A DNA stretch of 64,000 nt from Bacillota bacterium (GTDB lineage Bacteria > Bacillota > Clostridia > Lachnospirales > Lachnospiraceae), in contig JAEXNR010000014.1 in assembly GCA_023439505.1 (NCBI GenBank), positions 58,833 through 122,832 on the forward strand, written 5' to 3'. Each line of letters starts with the position of its first letter. The first letter of the stretch is position 1. The notes under the pieces are model-generated. The model worked only from the letters and a program-made list of their open reading frames with translations. It was not told where the DNA came from and searched no databases. Of the stretch, positions 9,239 through 17,346 are shown piece after piece. The translations under genes were made by a program, and so were the position numbers.

Positions 9239-9976
9239 TCATTGGTTCTTATCGTCCCTGGTTTTTTCCGGCAATTCTTTCATCATCCGGTACAGTTCAT
9301 AGAAATCGCCCTGTCTAAACCGGGACAAATCCTCCTCCTCTGTACAGATCAGGCAATCCGTTAATAAAAACGTTTCCATTCCCAGCTCTGAGGTACACAT
9401 ATCTTCTTTCACATCATTTCCAACCATAAGACATTCCTGGGCAAGTGCTCCCGTCTTATGTAATATTTCTTTATAATAATTCAGATTTGGCTTACAAAAA
9501 CTGGAATTTTCATAAGTTGTTATCCATTCAAAGTCGGAAGCATTCAGACCTGCCCACTCCATTCTTGTCAGTGTTGCAATTCGTGGAAATACAGGATTTG
9601 TAGCAAGGACTATCCTATATCCCTTTTCTTTTACGATTTGGATACACTCTGCCGCCAAAGGATGCTTTGACACAGTATGTTTGGCTGCCACAAATTCATT
9701 TCGGTAGAAGTTTTCGAATACAGGTTCAAGACGCTTCCTGTCTTCTCCCAGGAGACGGCAGAATACCTGCCAAAAACGGTCCTCATTGGTCATGGTGCCA
9801 TCATTTTCTATCATAGCCCTGGTTCCTGTCCATACCGCCTTGGTCAAGCGATTTGCTTCCAGACCGTATGGGATAATCTTCGCCGACAATGCTCTAAAAT
9901 ATTCTTCTAAAAATAATTCCTGACTCGGCATGGGCAGCAAGGTGCCATCCAAATCAAATATAATTGTTTGAATCAA
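9239..9976 (-). CDS. HAD-family hydrolase
   Basis: Haloacid-dehalogenase-superfamily phosphatase of 245 residues. Motif I IFDLDGTLLPM supplies the nucleophilic and general-acid aspartates at the N terminus, motif II is likely LATNP, motif III is the lysine in FCKPNLNYY, and motif IV is the acidic pair in MVGNDVKEDM. A helical cap lies between motifs I and II, as in the C1-capped phosphoglycolate phosphatase/YjjG-like group. It probably dephosphorylates a small phosphorylated metabolite in the cytoplasm; substrate unknown. It stands alone on the minus strand between unrelated genes. Confidence 0.88.
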   Translation of the reverse strand: MIQTIIFDLDGTLLPMPSQELFLEEYFRALSAKIIPYGLEANRLTKAVWTGTRAMIENDGTMTNEDRFWQVFCRLLGEDRKRLEPVFENFYRNEFVAAKHTVSKHPLAAECIQIVKEKGYRIVLATNPVFPRIATLTRMEWAGLNASDFEWITTYENSSFCKPNLNYYKEILHKTGALAQECLMVGNDVKEDMCTSELGMETFLLTDCLICTEEEDLSRFRQGDFYELYRMMKELPEKTRDDKNQ

Positions 9977-10079
9977 AATAATTACCTCCGGATCTTCTTA
10001 TCAAATGGTATCAGCCTTACAAAATTTATAACATACATACTACCAGATCCCGGACCGGTCATCAATAGCATACGAGAAC

Positions 10080-11336
10080 TTATAAATAGAAATATAATGA
10101 ATTCGTCAGATCTTCCAGTTTTCTTTCTTTTGCACATTTGAACAGATGATGTTTCACCGGCCGGATGCTACCCTGACCTATCTCATATTCCCTCATTAAC
10201 TTTTCATATCGATTTCGCTCCTTACCGGTGCAGTCCGGAGAAATTTCTTTCCATATATGCCTTGCCACATCCTTCTCTGCCTCCCTGTCCTCCCCAAGAG
10301 AAATTGCGGCTTCAATCCTTTGATAAAATTCTGCACAAACAGGATCCCTGCTCTTCCTAAGAAGTTCTCTGATTTCCTGATCAAGTCTTGCCGATTTGCT
10401 TTTTACATAATAATGATATTTTGCCCACTCTTCTTCCAGCTCCTTTGCAAAAGCATTATGAAAGATGGCATTGATACACTTGATTGCGGAAAGGTTTTTA
10501 TCCTTCACTTCCAGCATAATATCAATTTCAGGATCAGAAAGCCCTTGATAGAATCGGAGAAATGATTCTAATACTATGGTTTCCGAATGCGCTCCTGCCA
10601 CACCCCCCGGCTTTTGCTGTGAATAGTGGATTTTCTGTCTCCCATCCTTCTCCTTCCAGGTATGCTTGCATAGATCCATCCATTCCATTACTGAGAGCTT
10701 AGAATCCGGAGGATTAATTTCGTGATGCAGCTGATCATAAACTACAGGAAGCCCGGTCATTTCTGAAATTGCCAAAACATCCTGTATGGTATAATTTTTA
10801 TCATCATTTTCTATGACCAGTCGATCTTTTACCGTCTGCGGTAACCTGTTATAATTTTGAATAAATGATTTCATAGCTTCCTTCTTATCACCATATACAC
10901 CGCCGATATGCAGAATTAATTTACTGCTTTGATCTAATCCCATAGCAGAAAGTACTCTGTCGTGATAAATCAAATCATGAACTGCATTGGTGATCACCTC
11001 CGAATGGAAAGCATTCAATACAGTATACTGACCGGGATGCATAGATCCTCTGATTCCTGCCTTATTCATCTTATCTCCGATAGCCTTAAGAATATCTTTC
11101 TCCTCTTCCCACCACTTAATCTGATTGACGGAATGAGAGCCAAAAGGAATTAAATCAGAACTGATTCGAAATAATCTGATTTGATTCTTACAATTGTAAT
11201 CAATCAATCGATCCAAGGCCGATAAGTTCTGGTGTATTATTTCCCTCAATTTATACTCATCCGCATTTTTTAAGATACATCTGGCGATTGAAGTATCCAA
11301 TACACCAATCGCCAGGCAGGCATAACCAATCGCCAT
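10080..11336 (-). CDS. uvsE: UV DNA damage endonuclease UvsE
   Basis: UvsE/UvdE endonuclease, which nicks DNA immediately 5' of UV photoproducts and starts an alternative excision repair route. The N terminus MAIGYACLAIG, the IRLFRISSDLIPFGSH segment, the HPGQYTVLN motif, the IENDDKNYT segment and VVYDQLHHE carry the histidine, glutamate and aspartate metal ligands of its TIM barrel. The protein is 418 residues, about 100 longer than the Bacillus enzyme; the extra C-terminal segment is helical and charged. UvsE is common in spore formers that face UV damage. Single gene, start fixed by the conserved N terminus. Confidence 0.93.
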   Translation of the reverse strand: MAIGYACLAIGVLDTSIARCILKNADEYKLREIIHQNLSALDRLIDYNCKNQIRLFRISSDLIPFGSHSVNQIKWWEEEKDILKAIGDKMNKAGIRGSMHPGQYTVLNAFHSEVITNAVHDLIYHDRVLSAMGLDQSSKLILHIGGVYGDKKEAMKSFIQNYNRLPQTVKDRLVIENDDKNYTIQDVLAISEMTGLPVVYDQLHHEINPPDSKLSVMEWMDLCKHTWKEKDGRQKIHYSQQKPGGVAGAHSETIVLESFLRFYQGLSDPEIDIMLEVKDKNLSAIKCINAIFHNAFAKELEEEWAKYHYYVKSKSARLDQEIRELLRKSRDPVCAEFYQRIEAAISLGEDREAEKDVARHIWKEISPDCTGKERNRYEKLMREYEIGQGSIRPVKHHLFKCAKERKLEDLTNSLYFYL

Positions 11337-11371
11337 CCTTCTTCTCCCGTCCTTCTGTCATATAATATTTG

Positions 11372-12679
11372 TTATAAGTAATGTGACCGGCCATAGTCAA
11401 GAAGCTTTTGCTGCCATTCTTTCAATTCACTGTCACCGTAGAGACTCATGTAATTTTGGTCATCCTCTATCCGTTTTCTAAGCATCTCCAATTCCGCAAA
11501 GCTCAGATTCTTATATACTTCCAATAATTCATCTCCATAGAAGCATTCCTCCAATAGCTCAACCATATCTGAAAGACTCTGAACTTCTCTGCGTAATAAT
11601 TCTATTTTATCTGAAACATATCTGCAAGCTCTCAGCTCCTCTATCAGCTTCCTTAACATCTCATCTTCCATCAGGATACCTTCCTCCAGATAATTATATT
11701 CCATGCCCATCCCTTCTTCCGGAAATGAAATAAATAACCGATCCAGCCTATGCAGCTTCAAATTATGCTTTATACGAATTACAAGCTCCGGGATAACAGA
11801 AATAAAATATTCCCTGTCTTTGTCAATTTCCATGCTGTCAGCCAGTATATAGAACTGCTCCGTAAACAGGGATTGTAGTTCTTGTGTACTTTTACCTTCC
11901 AGCATATTCTGTAACAGCGTCATCTCCTGTGGCCGAATATTTAAGCTGCGGCAATCATTTCCGACCAACGTACAGCCCAACGCATTGGTAAATATCAATT
12001 CAAAAATATTAATCAACATCTCCACATTCTCTTTATGAAATCCGTTTAAAAGACATTGTATTTTATCCGGATCGAACTTCAGGCAGAATTCATTTTCAAT
12101 CCACAATCGCTTCAGATATTCACTGATAAATTCGATCCCGGTCAATCTCTCGATGGTCCGGCATAAAGGGTAGTCAATACTTCCGGGATTATCCTGAGCA
12201 GCAAATTCTATATTATAATCATGAAAGAAATCAACAATACCATGAAAAATCGTATCCTGGTAGGCAATATTTTCAATTCGAAGAGCATGCCCCTGAATCT
12301 GTTCCAGCAGTATTTGTGCCTCCTTCTTACTTGAAATTATCCTGTCCATACCATGGTAAAATAATTCAGAAACCTTTTCTTTATTTATTACTTCCAGTTT
12401 CTTTTCCATGCAGGGTATCGATTTTAGATACATACTGATCTGATAGCAAATGGATTGTAAAAGACCCTGTGCTGTTTCAATTTTAACCGAACTGCTCTCT
12501 CCACCGGTATAACGTTCGGTCTCCTTCCCCAGCAAATTGGACAGTTCTACTTGAATCCTCCCTATCTCCGACGCTTCTAGCAATTGTCTGCTGCATATAA
12601 GGTTAAATAAAGATTGAAAATAAAATTCTGAATCCAGTTCCTCCTCCTGAATCCATTGCACTCTGGCTAACTTATTCAT
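11372..12679 (-). CDS. DUF6179-like protein of unknown function
   Basis: About 435 residues, largely alpha-helical, with no signal peptide or membrane segment. I recognise it only tentatively as DUF6179, a family I recall from Clostridia. The start is at the ATG with AGGAGG seven bases upstream; the longer open frame is rejected because it lies inside the preceding gene. The start overlaps the end of the upstream gene by eight bases, so the two are translationally coupled. Acidic Leu/Glu-rich helices dominate the middle and C-terminal parts. The coupling and conserved pairing suggest a two-protein complex. The function is unknown. Confidence 0.7.
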   Translation of the reverse strand: MNKLARVQWIQEEELDSEFYFQSLFNLICSRQLLEASEIGRIQVELSNLLGKETERYTGGESSSVKIETAQGLLQSICYQISMYLKSIPCMEKKLEVINKEKVSELFYHGMDRIISSKKEAQILLEQIQGHALRIENIAYQDTIFHGIVDFFHDYNIEFAAQDNPGSIDYPLCRTIERLTGIEFISEYLKRLWIENEFCLKFDPDKIQCLLNGFHKENVEMLINIFELIFTNALGCTLVGNDCRSLNIRPQEMTLLQNMLEGKSTQELQSLFTEQFYILADSMEIDKDREYFISVIPELVIRIKHNLKLHRLDRLFISFPEEGMGMEYNYLEEGILMEDEMLRKLIEELRACRYVSDKIELLRREVQSLSDMVELLEECFYGDELLEVYKNLSFAELEMLRKRIEDDQNYMSLYGDSELKEWQQKLLDYGRSHYL

Positions 12680-13127
12680 AGAATTCCTCCTGTTCCCTAC
12701 CGTACCGGACATCATGACTGATATTTTCCAAAACAGTGGATTGGAGATATTCCGCCGATCCCTGACAATCGTGATCAAAATGATATTTCATCAAATGAAT
12801 TAATTCATCATCGGATAATTCATCCAGTGTTTCATTCTTAAAATAATAAAAGCATTCCTGTAATTCCAGTAATGTGCTTAAGTAATTGTCCTGATAAAGA
12901 TAAGGGGAGTCTGCAAATTCCATAATGATTCTCTGCATTACCCCTGCTCCGAATTCGATTCTTCCGTTTGCTGAAAGTGATTCTTTTCGCGCTTCCATCA
13001 AAAGGCCTGCCTCTTCAGGGGATAACTGCACCCCATATCGGGATGTGAACTCATTACACTTCAATAATTCCTGTAACATTTGCTGCTTTTGCATTGGAAT
13101 TGGTAAAAACATAAAATCATCCTTCAT
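12672..13127 (-). CDS. DUF6323-like protein, partner of the DUF6179-like gene
   Basis: A 151-residue soluble, acidic protein beginning MKDDFMFLPIPMQ. The N-terminal third includes a LSPEEAGLLMEARKESL helix, and the C-terminal half carries LDELSDDELIHLMKYHFDH. I recognise it tentatively as DUF6323, which travels with DUF6179. The start was chosen by GGAGGT eight bases upstream of the ATG. Translationally coupled to the next gene. Nothing in the sequence points to an enzyme active site; a scaffold, adaptor or regulatory role is possible. Confidence 0.68.
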   Translation of the reverse strand: MKDDFMFLPIPMQKQQMLQELLKCNEFTSRYGVQLSPEEAGLLMEARKESLSANGRIEFGAGVMQRIIMEFADSPYLYQDNYLSTLLELQECFYYFKNETLDELSDDELIHLMKYHFDHDCQGSAEYLQSTVLENISHDVRYGREQEEFYE

Positions 13128-13159
13128 AAAATTACCTCCAAATTTTTTAAAATCAGGTA

Positions 13160-13188
13160 TTGACATTGATCTGATTTTGTGTTATGAT
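13160..13188 (+). promoter_or_regulatory. Sigma-A promoter pointing into the 13.2-13.6 kb gap
   Basis: TTGACA (13160-13165), a 17-base spacer and TATGAT (13183-13188) on the plus strand. It points away from the minus-strand DUF6323-like gene and into a region with no convincing reading frame but a strong terminator about 150 bases downstream. Confidence 0.5.
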
Positions 13189-13194
13189 TATTAT

Positions 13195-13400
13195 GATATA
13201 TTAGACTTTAATATCAATAATCATGAAATAATTATATTATATAATGCTTTTTTAAATTCGTCAAGATGAATTCCCTGTGATCAATACCGAAAGGTACAAT
13301 GAAATAAGCAGAGATATTTATCTTTTTTTATTACACAGAGAAGGTTTGTGTAGCTATCATACACTTCAAGGAGTGATAGTTTACACAAACCTTCTTTTTT
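13195..13400 (+). ncRNA. Predicted small RNA of unknown family
   Basis: A transcript of about 205 nt is predicted from the TTGACA-17-TATGAT promoter to a long hairpin with a T6 tail. It contains a TACC-GAAA-GGTA hairpin with a GNRA tetraloop at 13285-13296. No ribosome site followed by an open frame is visible on this strand, and the region is too AT-rich for the genes around it. I could not match it to 6S RNA, a c-di-GMP riboswitch or other known classes by eye. It ends about 250 bases before the diguanylate cyclase gene, so it could be an independent RNA or a leader attenuator. Confidence 0.4.
13339..13400 (+). terminator. Strong intrinsic terminator
   Basis: The left arm starting AGAAGGTTTGTGTA at 13339 pairs with TACACAAACCTTCT ending at 13395; the stem continues through CTATCA/TGATAG with one small mismatch, and T6 follows. 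The T-run is only on the plus-strand side, where no protein gene lies upstream. Confidence 0.75.
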
Positions 13401-13648
13401 AATTTCATGACAGTCTAAATTTAGTACTGAACTAAAAAAATTGCGATAAAAATATTGCAATTGTCGAATGGTATATCCTTGTTCCCTGTTACAGTTTATG
13501 TTATGATAAGATGATTGTAAAAGATTCATTTAATACTAAAATCTGCACACATACGAAAATCATGAACCAGATCATACAATTAACTTCTTAAAACCTATAT
13601 TATATAAATGTTCCCTGTGTTAAAAGAGTACTCTTTAGGAGAATTTCT

Positions 13649-14788
13649 ATGGAAGTTATACTATATACCGAACTTAATGCCTTCGCATTGATTATATTAT
13701 TTATTATTTATATCAATCTTCATCATAAGAAAGGCAGCTATCCTTTTGAGCAAAAACTCTTTCTTCTATTAATAATATTTAATGGACTCCTTTTGCTGAC
13801 AGATTCCTTCATGTGGATTTTAAACGGTCTGGATCATCCCCTATTCAGATGGTTGAATCATATTGATACAACCTTCTACTACATATTAAACCCTGTCATT
13901 TGTATGGTCTGGTCCTTATATGTGGATTTTCACATTTTCAGAAATGAGAAGCGTTTTAAGAGGTTGTTCGTCCTGTTATTGATACCGGTAATGGTAAATA
14001 CTGTATTATCTGTTTTGAGTAATTTTTATAATATTTTATTTTACATTGACATTGATAATCATTATTATCGGGGTGACTATATTTTAATTGTAGCTGCAAT
14101 CAGCTACTTTTACCTCATGTACTCCGCAATTTTTATTTTTGTAAACAAAGAAAAAATCCATAAACCTCATATTAAACCGTTACTCTTTTTTATGGTTCCT
14201 CCTTTTATCGGAGGTATTTTGCAGCTTCTTTGCTATGGATTATCACTGATTTGGATCTGTATCACCATATCCATTCTTTTTGTTTTTATTAATATACAGA
14301 ATGAACAGATGTATACAGATTATCTGACCGGTCTTTATAACCGAAGACAACTGGATAACTATCTCAATGAATTAATTTTGCGGGGTAAAAAAAGAACATT
14401 AATTGCAGGTATTATGATAGATCTGAATTCGTTCAAATCAATTAACGATCAATTTGGCCATTATGTTGGGGATGAAGCTCTAAAATATACAGCAATGATC
14501 CTAAAGAATACTTTCTGCAATGATGATTTCATCTACCGTTTTGGTGGAGATGAATTTGTGGTCTTACTGGAATTGGCACACCCGTCCGAACTCAATACTC
14601 ATATACAGCATTTGAATGAGAATGTAGCTGTTTTTAACAGTAAAAAAAGCTTATCCTATGAAATTAGTTTAAGTATAGGAGCCGCAGTTTATGATGCCGC
14701 TTCCGCAATGTCCGTCGATGATTTTATTAAACATATCGATCTTCTGATGTATCAGGATAAGTCCATGACCGTTCCTATCCACACTTAG
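13649..14788 (+). CDS. Membrane diguanylate cyclase (GGDEF)
   Basis: Makes the second messenger c-di-GMP from two GTP. The first about 215 residues form six or seven hydrophobic helices with no recognised ligand domain. The GGDEF domain then runs from about 225 to 375, with LTGLYNRRQLD at its start, the metal-binding DLNSFKSINDQFGHYVGDEAL helix and an intact GGDEF signature near residue 299 within YRFGGDEFVVLL. The allosteric inhibitory RxxD that normally sits just before the signature reads CNDD, so product inhibition is probably lost. No EAL or HD-GYP partner is present in the window. The AGGAG ribosome site eight bases upstream supports the start. Confidence 0.93.
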   Translation: MEVILYTELNAFALIILFIIYINLHHKKGSYPFEQKLFLLLIIFNGLLLLTDSFMWILNGLDHPLFRWLNHIDTTFYYILNPVICMVWSLYVDFHIFRNEKRFKRLFVLLLIPVMVNTVLSVLSNFYNILFYIDIDNHYYRGDYILIVAAISYFYLMYSAIFIFVNKEKIHKPHIKPLLFFMVPPFIGGILQLLCYGLSLIWICITISILFVFINIQNEQMYTDYLTGLYNRRQLDNYLNELILRGKKRTLIAGIMIDLNSFKSINDQFGHYVGDEALKYTAMILKNTFCNDDFIYRFGGDEFVVLLELAHPSELNTHIQHLNENVAVFNSKKSLSYEISLSIGAAVYDAASAMSVDDFIKHIDLLMYQDKSMTVPIHT

Positions 14789-14952
14789 TTTGGGCTGCTA
14801 TCTTCTCGATGACATAATTTAATTGCGATTTATTCGCACCAATAGGTTGCTTATTTCCTTAGACCCGAATTTATTGTCTTCTGTGACATCTGCAGAAGAT
14901 AATGATCAAGGCCTATCAAATACAGTTCCTCTAATCGTATTAGATTTTCCAC

Positions 14953-14991
14953 CAAAGGAGTATCATGAGTTAAAGGCATGATACTCCTTTG
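14953..14991 (+). terminator. Hairpin downstream of the diguanylate cyclase
   Basis: CAAAGGAGTATCATG (14953-14967) and its exact complement (14977-14991) form a 15-bp stem with a 9-base loop between two convergent genes. The T-run is short (TTTG), so it is a probable but not classical bidirectional terminator. Confidence 0.55.
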
Positions 14992-15029
14992 TGGTACACC
15001 TGCCCTCTATAACCAGTTAAAATTGCCGG

Positions 15030-15578
15030 TCAAACTCTCTCTTCCCACCATCCAAAAGCAACTCTCGCTAATATTTTTTCATTACCTTTCTCCGGAGGAA
15101 GGCAATTAACCACAAAATTACCGCCCGGAGGACAGATGAATTTACCATCCTCTTCTGATACGATGGTTGTCTCCTCCGGAACTCTTCTTCCAAAGATTAG
15201 GGTTCCTCCCATGGGTAAATCATTTACATTCTCAGCATATAGAAATTGTATTTTGGGTTTTGGAATCGGCTTTAATGATGTATTAGCCGCACTTACCATA
15301 TCCGTTAATTTAGCTGTTCCTGACAACAGACAGGAATTCAGCCAGATCTGAAAGGAGAATGGAATTTTCGATACATTCCCCACGGTAAATACATTAACAT
15401 GCAGATTTACGCCGGAATTTTTAGGGTTAATCAATCCCGCCCACGCATATTTCCCATTACCGAATTCTTCCCGGCTTAATCCTGCAAAGTATTTACCCTG
15501 CATAGACTTATAGAGTGATATTGGTATATTTACTACCTTCTTTGTTTCTCTAGATTCATATACATAATCCCGATCCAT
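15030..15578 (-). CDS. Uncharacterised protein, DUF6143-like
   Basis: 182 residues, soluble, beta-rich in appearance with many Gly, Asn and Pro turns. The N-terminal TKKVVNIPISLYKSMQGKYF and the C-terminal ICPPGGNFVVNCLPPE and ARVAFGWWEE segments are distinctive. I recall similar proteins as DUF6143 in spore-forming Firmicutes, but the match is from memory only. No signal peptide or membrane helix. Monocistronic, convergent with the diguanylate cyclase. A surface or spore-coat role is possible from composition; it is not demonstrated by any motif. Confidence 0.6.
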   Translation of the reverse strand: MDRDYVYESRETKKVVNIPISLYKSMQGKYFAGLSREEFGNGKYAWAGLINPKNSGVNLHVNVFTVGNVSKIPFSFQIWLNSCLLSGTAKLTDMVSAANTSLKPIPKPKIQFLYAENVNDLPMGGTLIFGRRVPEETTIVSEEDGKFICPPGGNFVVNCLPPEKGNEKILARVAFGWWEERV

Positions 15579-15806
15579 AGTTCCACTCCTTAATAAAATT
15601 TCATTACCGACACGCTACTCCCATTAAGGGTTTTATCAAATAGGATACAACAAGATGAACCGGCCATACGCTTCTCCTGTCATGAATAAAAAACGAATTA
15701 TTCCGGATAAGCGATTACTTATTTCTAAGGAATAATTCGTATACAAATATATATTCATTACATATGAAAAAATACAGACATTTATAAAATTCAATCAATC
15801 ATTGTT

Positions 15807-16415
15807 TCAATGACTTAACATGGTTACTATTGATTTAATGATTTCTTCTTTCATAATATCATAATCCATGTATTCATGTTTATGATAGACAATCTCATGA
15901 CATAAATTTTCAATCATACCGATACAGATATGAATCTTTTCATCAGCATTATGAGGATAGATATTGTTGTTCTTCAGTATTTTAACTATATTTTTAGCTG
16001 TATTCTCTTCAAAATCACAGAAATATTGTCCCACATCCTCATCCATATGTGACATAGCCATCATCTCTTCATGAGCGGCTTTTGAAATATAGTGAGACTC
16101 TATAAAAATATCAATATATTGTCTGAGTAACTCTGTCAAATCATAGGGTGCCTTTATCTCCTTTAGTAATTCATAAACCGGGTCCATCATTCCCTGAACA
16201 TAAGTTTTAATGGCTTCCAGAAAGATATCTTTTTTGTCCTTAAAATAATTATAAACAATTCCCGTCGAAACCCCCGCTTCTTTCGCAATCTCTGCGGTAT
16301 TGGTATTATAATAACCTTTCTCACAGAAAAGCTTGAACCCGGCAGCAACGATTTTCTTCTTCTTTTCCATGGAACGTTTTTGCTTTGGTTGTCTTATTTC
16401 ACCAGATGCGCTCAT
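15807..16415 (-). CDS. TetR-family repressor, divergent from an ABC exporter
   Basis: 202-residue TetR-type regulator. The N-terminal helix-turn-helix spans about residues 20-65 (AAGFKLFCEKGYYNTNTAEI, AKEAGVSTGIVYNYF), and the variable C-terminal ligand domain follows. GAGGTG precedes the ATG by seven bases. It is transcribed away from the ATPase-permease pair, and the shared 226-bp gap holds two identical perfect palindromes around the exporter promoter. The obvious model is repression of the exporter, relieved by a compound that the exporter removes. Autoregulation is plausible since the upstream palindrome is about 140 bases from its own start. Confidence 0.92.
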   Translation of the reverse strand: MSASGEIRQPKQKRSMEKKKKIVAAGFKLFCEKGYYNTNTAEIAKEAGVSTGIVYNYFKDKKDIFLEAIKTYVQGMMDPVYELLKEIKAPYDLTELLRQYIDIFIESHYISKAAHEEMMAMSHMDEDVGQYFCDFEENTAKNIVKILKNNNIYPHNADEKIHICIGMIENLCHEIVYHKHEYMDYDIMKEEIIKSIVTMLSH

Positions 16416-16552
16416 GCATTCATCACCTCTGTTATCTTTTATCTATTTGGCATAATTCGACGAAAGAATTCGTCAAAAACTATGATACCACTTTTTATAT
16501 AATTTCTCCATGTATCATTATAAATAATCAACAAAAAAAAGCAATAACAACC

Positions 16553-16624
16553 TGAAATATATTTCATATTTTATATTGACGCAGTCTTAAAACTCGCTTA
16601 TACTAAAACCTGAAATATATTTCA
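16553..16624 (+). promoter_or_regulatory. Exporter promoter bracketed by twin 14-bp palindromic operators
   Basis: TGAAATATATTTCA, a perfect palindrome, occurs at 16553-16566 and again at 16611-16624, each inside an identical 20-bp copy. Between them are TTGACG (16576-16581), a 17-base spacer and TATACT (16599-16604). One operator therefore sits just upstream of -35 and the other at the transcription start, 58 bp centre to centre. The divergent TetR regulator is the likely binder. Confidence 0.75.
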
Positions 16625-16641
16625 TATTAGGAGGTTTCTAT

Positions 16642-17346
16642 ATGAGTGAGATTATCGAATTTAAAAATGTATCAAAAGAATATTGTGTTGGTGAAAAGAA
16701 GCTTCTTGCAGCCGATCATATTAGTTTTGGCATTTCAGAAGGTGAATTTGTCGTAATTCTTGGACCGAGCGGCGCAGGCAAATCAACGGTTCTAAATCTT
16801 CTTGGAGGAATGGATGTTGCAACTTCCGGAGAGATAATTGCCGGTGGTGACATCATAACGAATTACAACGATATCGCCCTCACCAATTACCGGGCAACCA
16901 AGGTTGGATTTGTATTCCAGTTTTATAATTTAATTCCTTCACTGACGGCACTGGAAAATGTCGCACTTACAAAAAATATCGTAAAGAAGCCGCTGGATGC
17001 CGCTGAAGTATTATCCTCCGTCGGATTATCAGAGCATTTAAATAAGTTTCCCTCCCAGCTGTCGGGCGGTGAACAGCAGCGGGTTTCTATTGCCAGGGCA
17101 ATTTGTAAAAACCCTTCCATGTTGTTATGTGATGAACCAACAGGTGCACTTGATAGTGAGACCGGTATCCTTATCCTGTCCATATTACAGGAATTAAGCA
17201 GAGCACAGCATAAAACAGTCATTATTGTTACACATAATACCACCCTGGCACAAGCCGCAGATAAGGTCATCCGCTTAAAGAATGGAAAGGTAAGAGATAT
17301 CCTTTTGAATGACGCCCCTCTTCCCATAAGTGAGGTGAATTGGTGA
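16642..17346 (+). CDS. ABC transporter ATP-binding protein
   Basis: 234-residue ATPase of the MacB/LolD-like exporter group. Walker A GPSGAGKST, Q-loop VFQFYNLIPS, signature LSGGEQQR, Walker B LLCDEPTGALD and the H-loop VTHN are all present. TAGGAGG lies eight bases before the ATG, directly after the downstream operator palindrome. Its stop overlaps the start of the permease gene by one base. Partner: the FtsX-type permease that follows. Regulation by the divergent TetR protein is likely. The exported substrate is unknown. Confidence 0.94.
   Translation: MSEIIEFKNVSKEYCVGEKKLLAADHISFGISEGEFVVILGPSGAGKSTVLNLLGGMDVATSGEIIAGGDIITNYNDIALTNYRATKVGFVFQFYNLIPSLTALENVALTKNIVKKPLDAAEVLSSVGLSEHLNKFPSQLSGGEQQRVSIARAICKNPSMLLCDEPTGALDSETGILILSILQELSRAQHKTVIIVTHNTTLAQAADKVIRLKNGKVRDILLNDAPLPISEVNW

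Noticed and set aside
13281..13529. 82-residue minus-strand frame across the long hairpin
   Set aside because: It runs through both arms of a terminator, has no ribosome site and reads as low-quality protein; the small RNA explanation is better.
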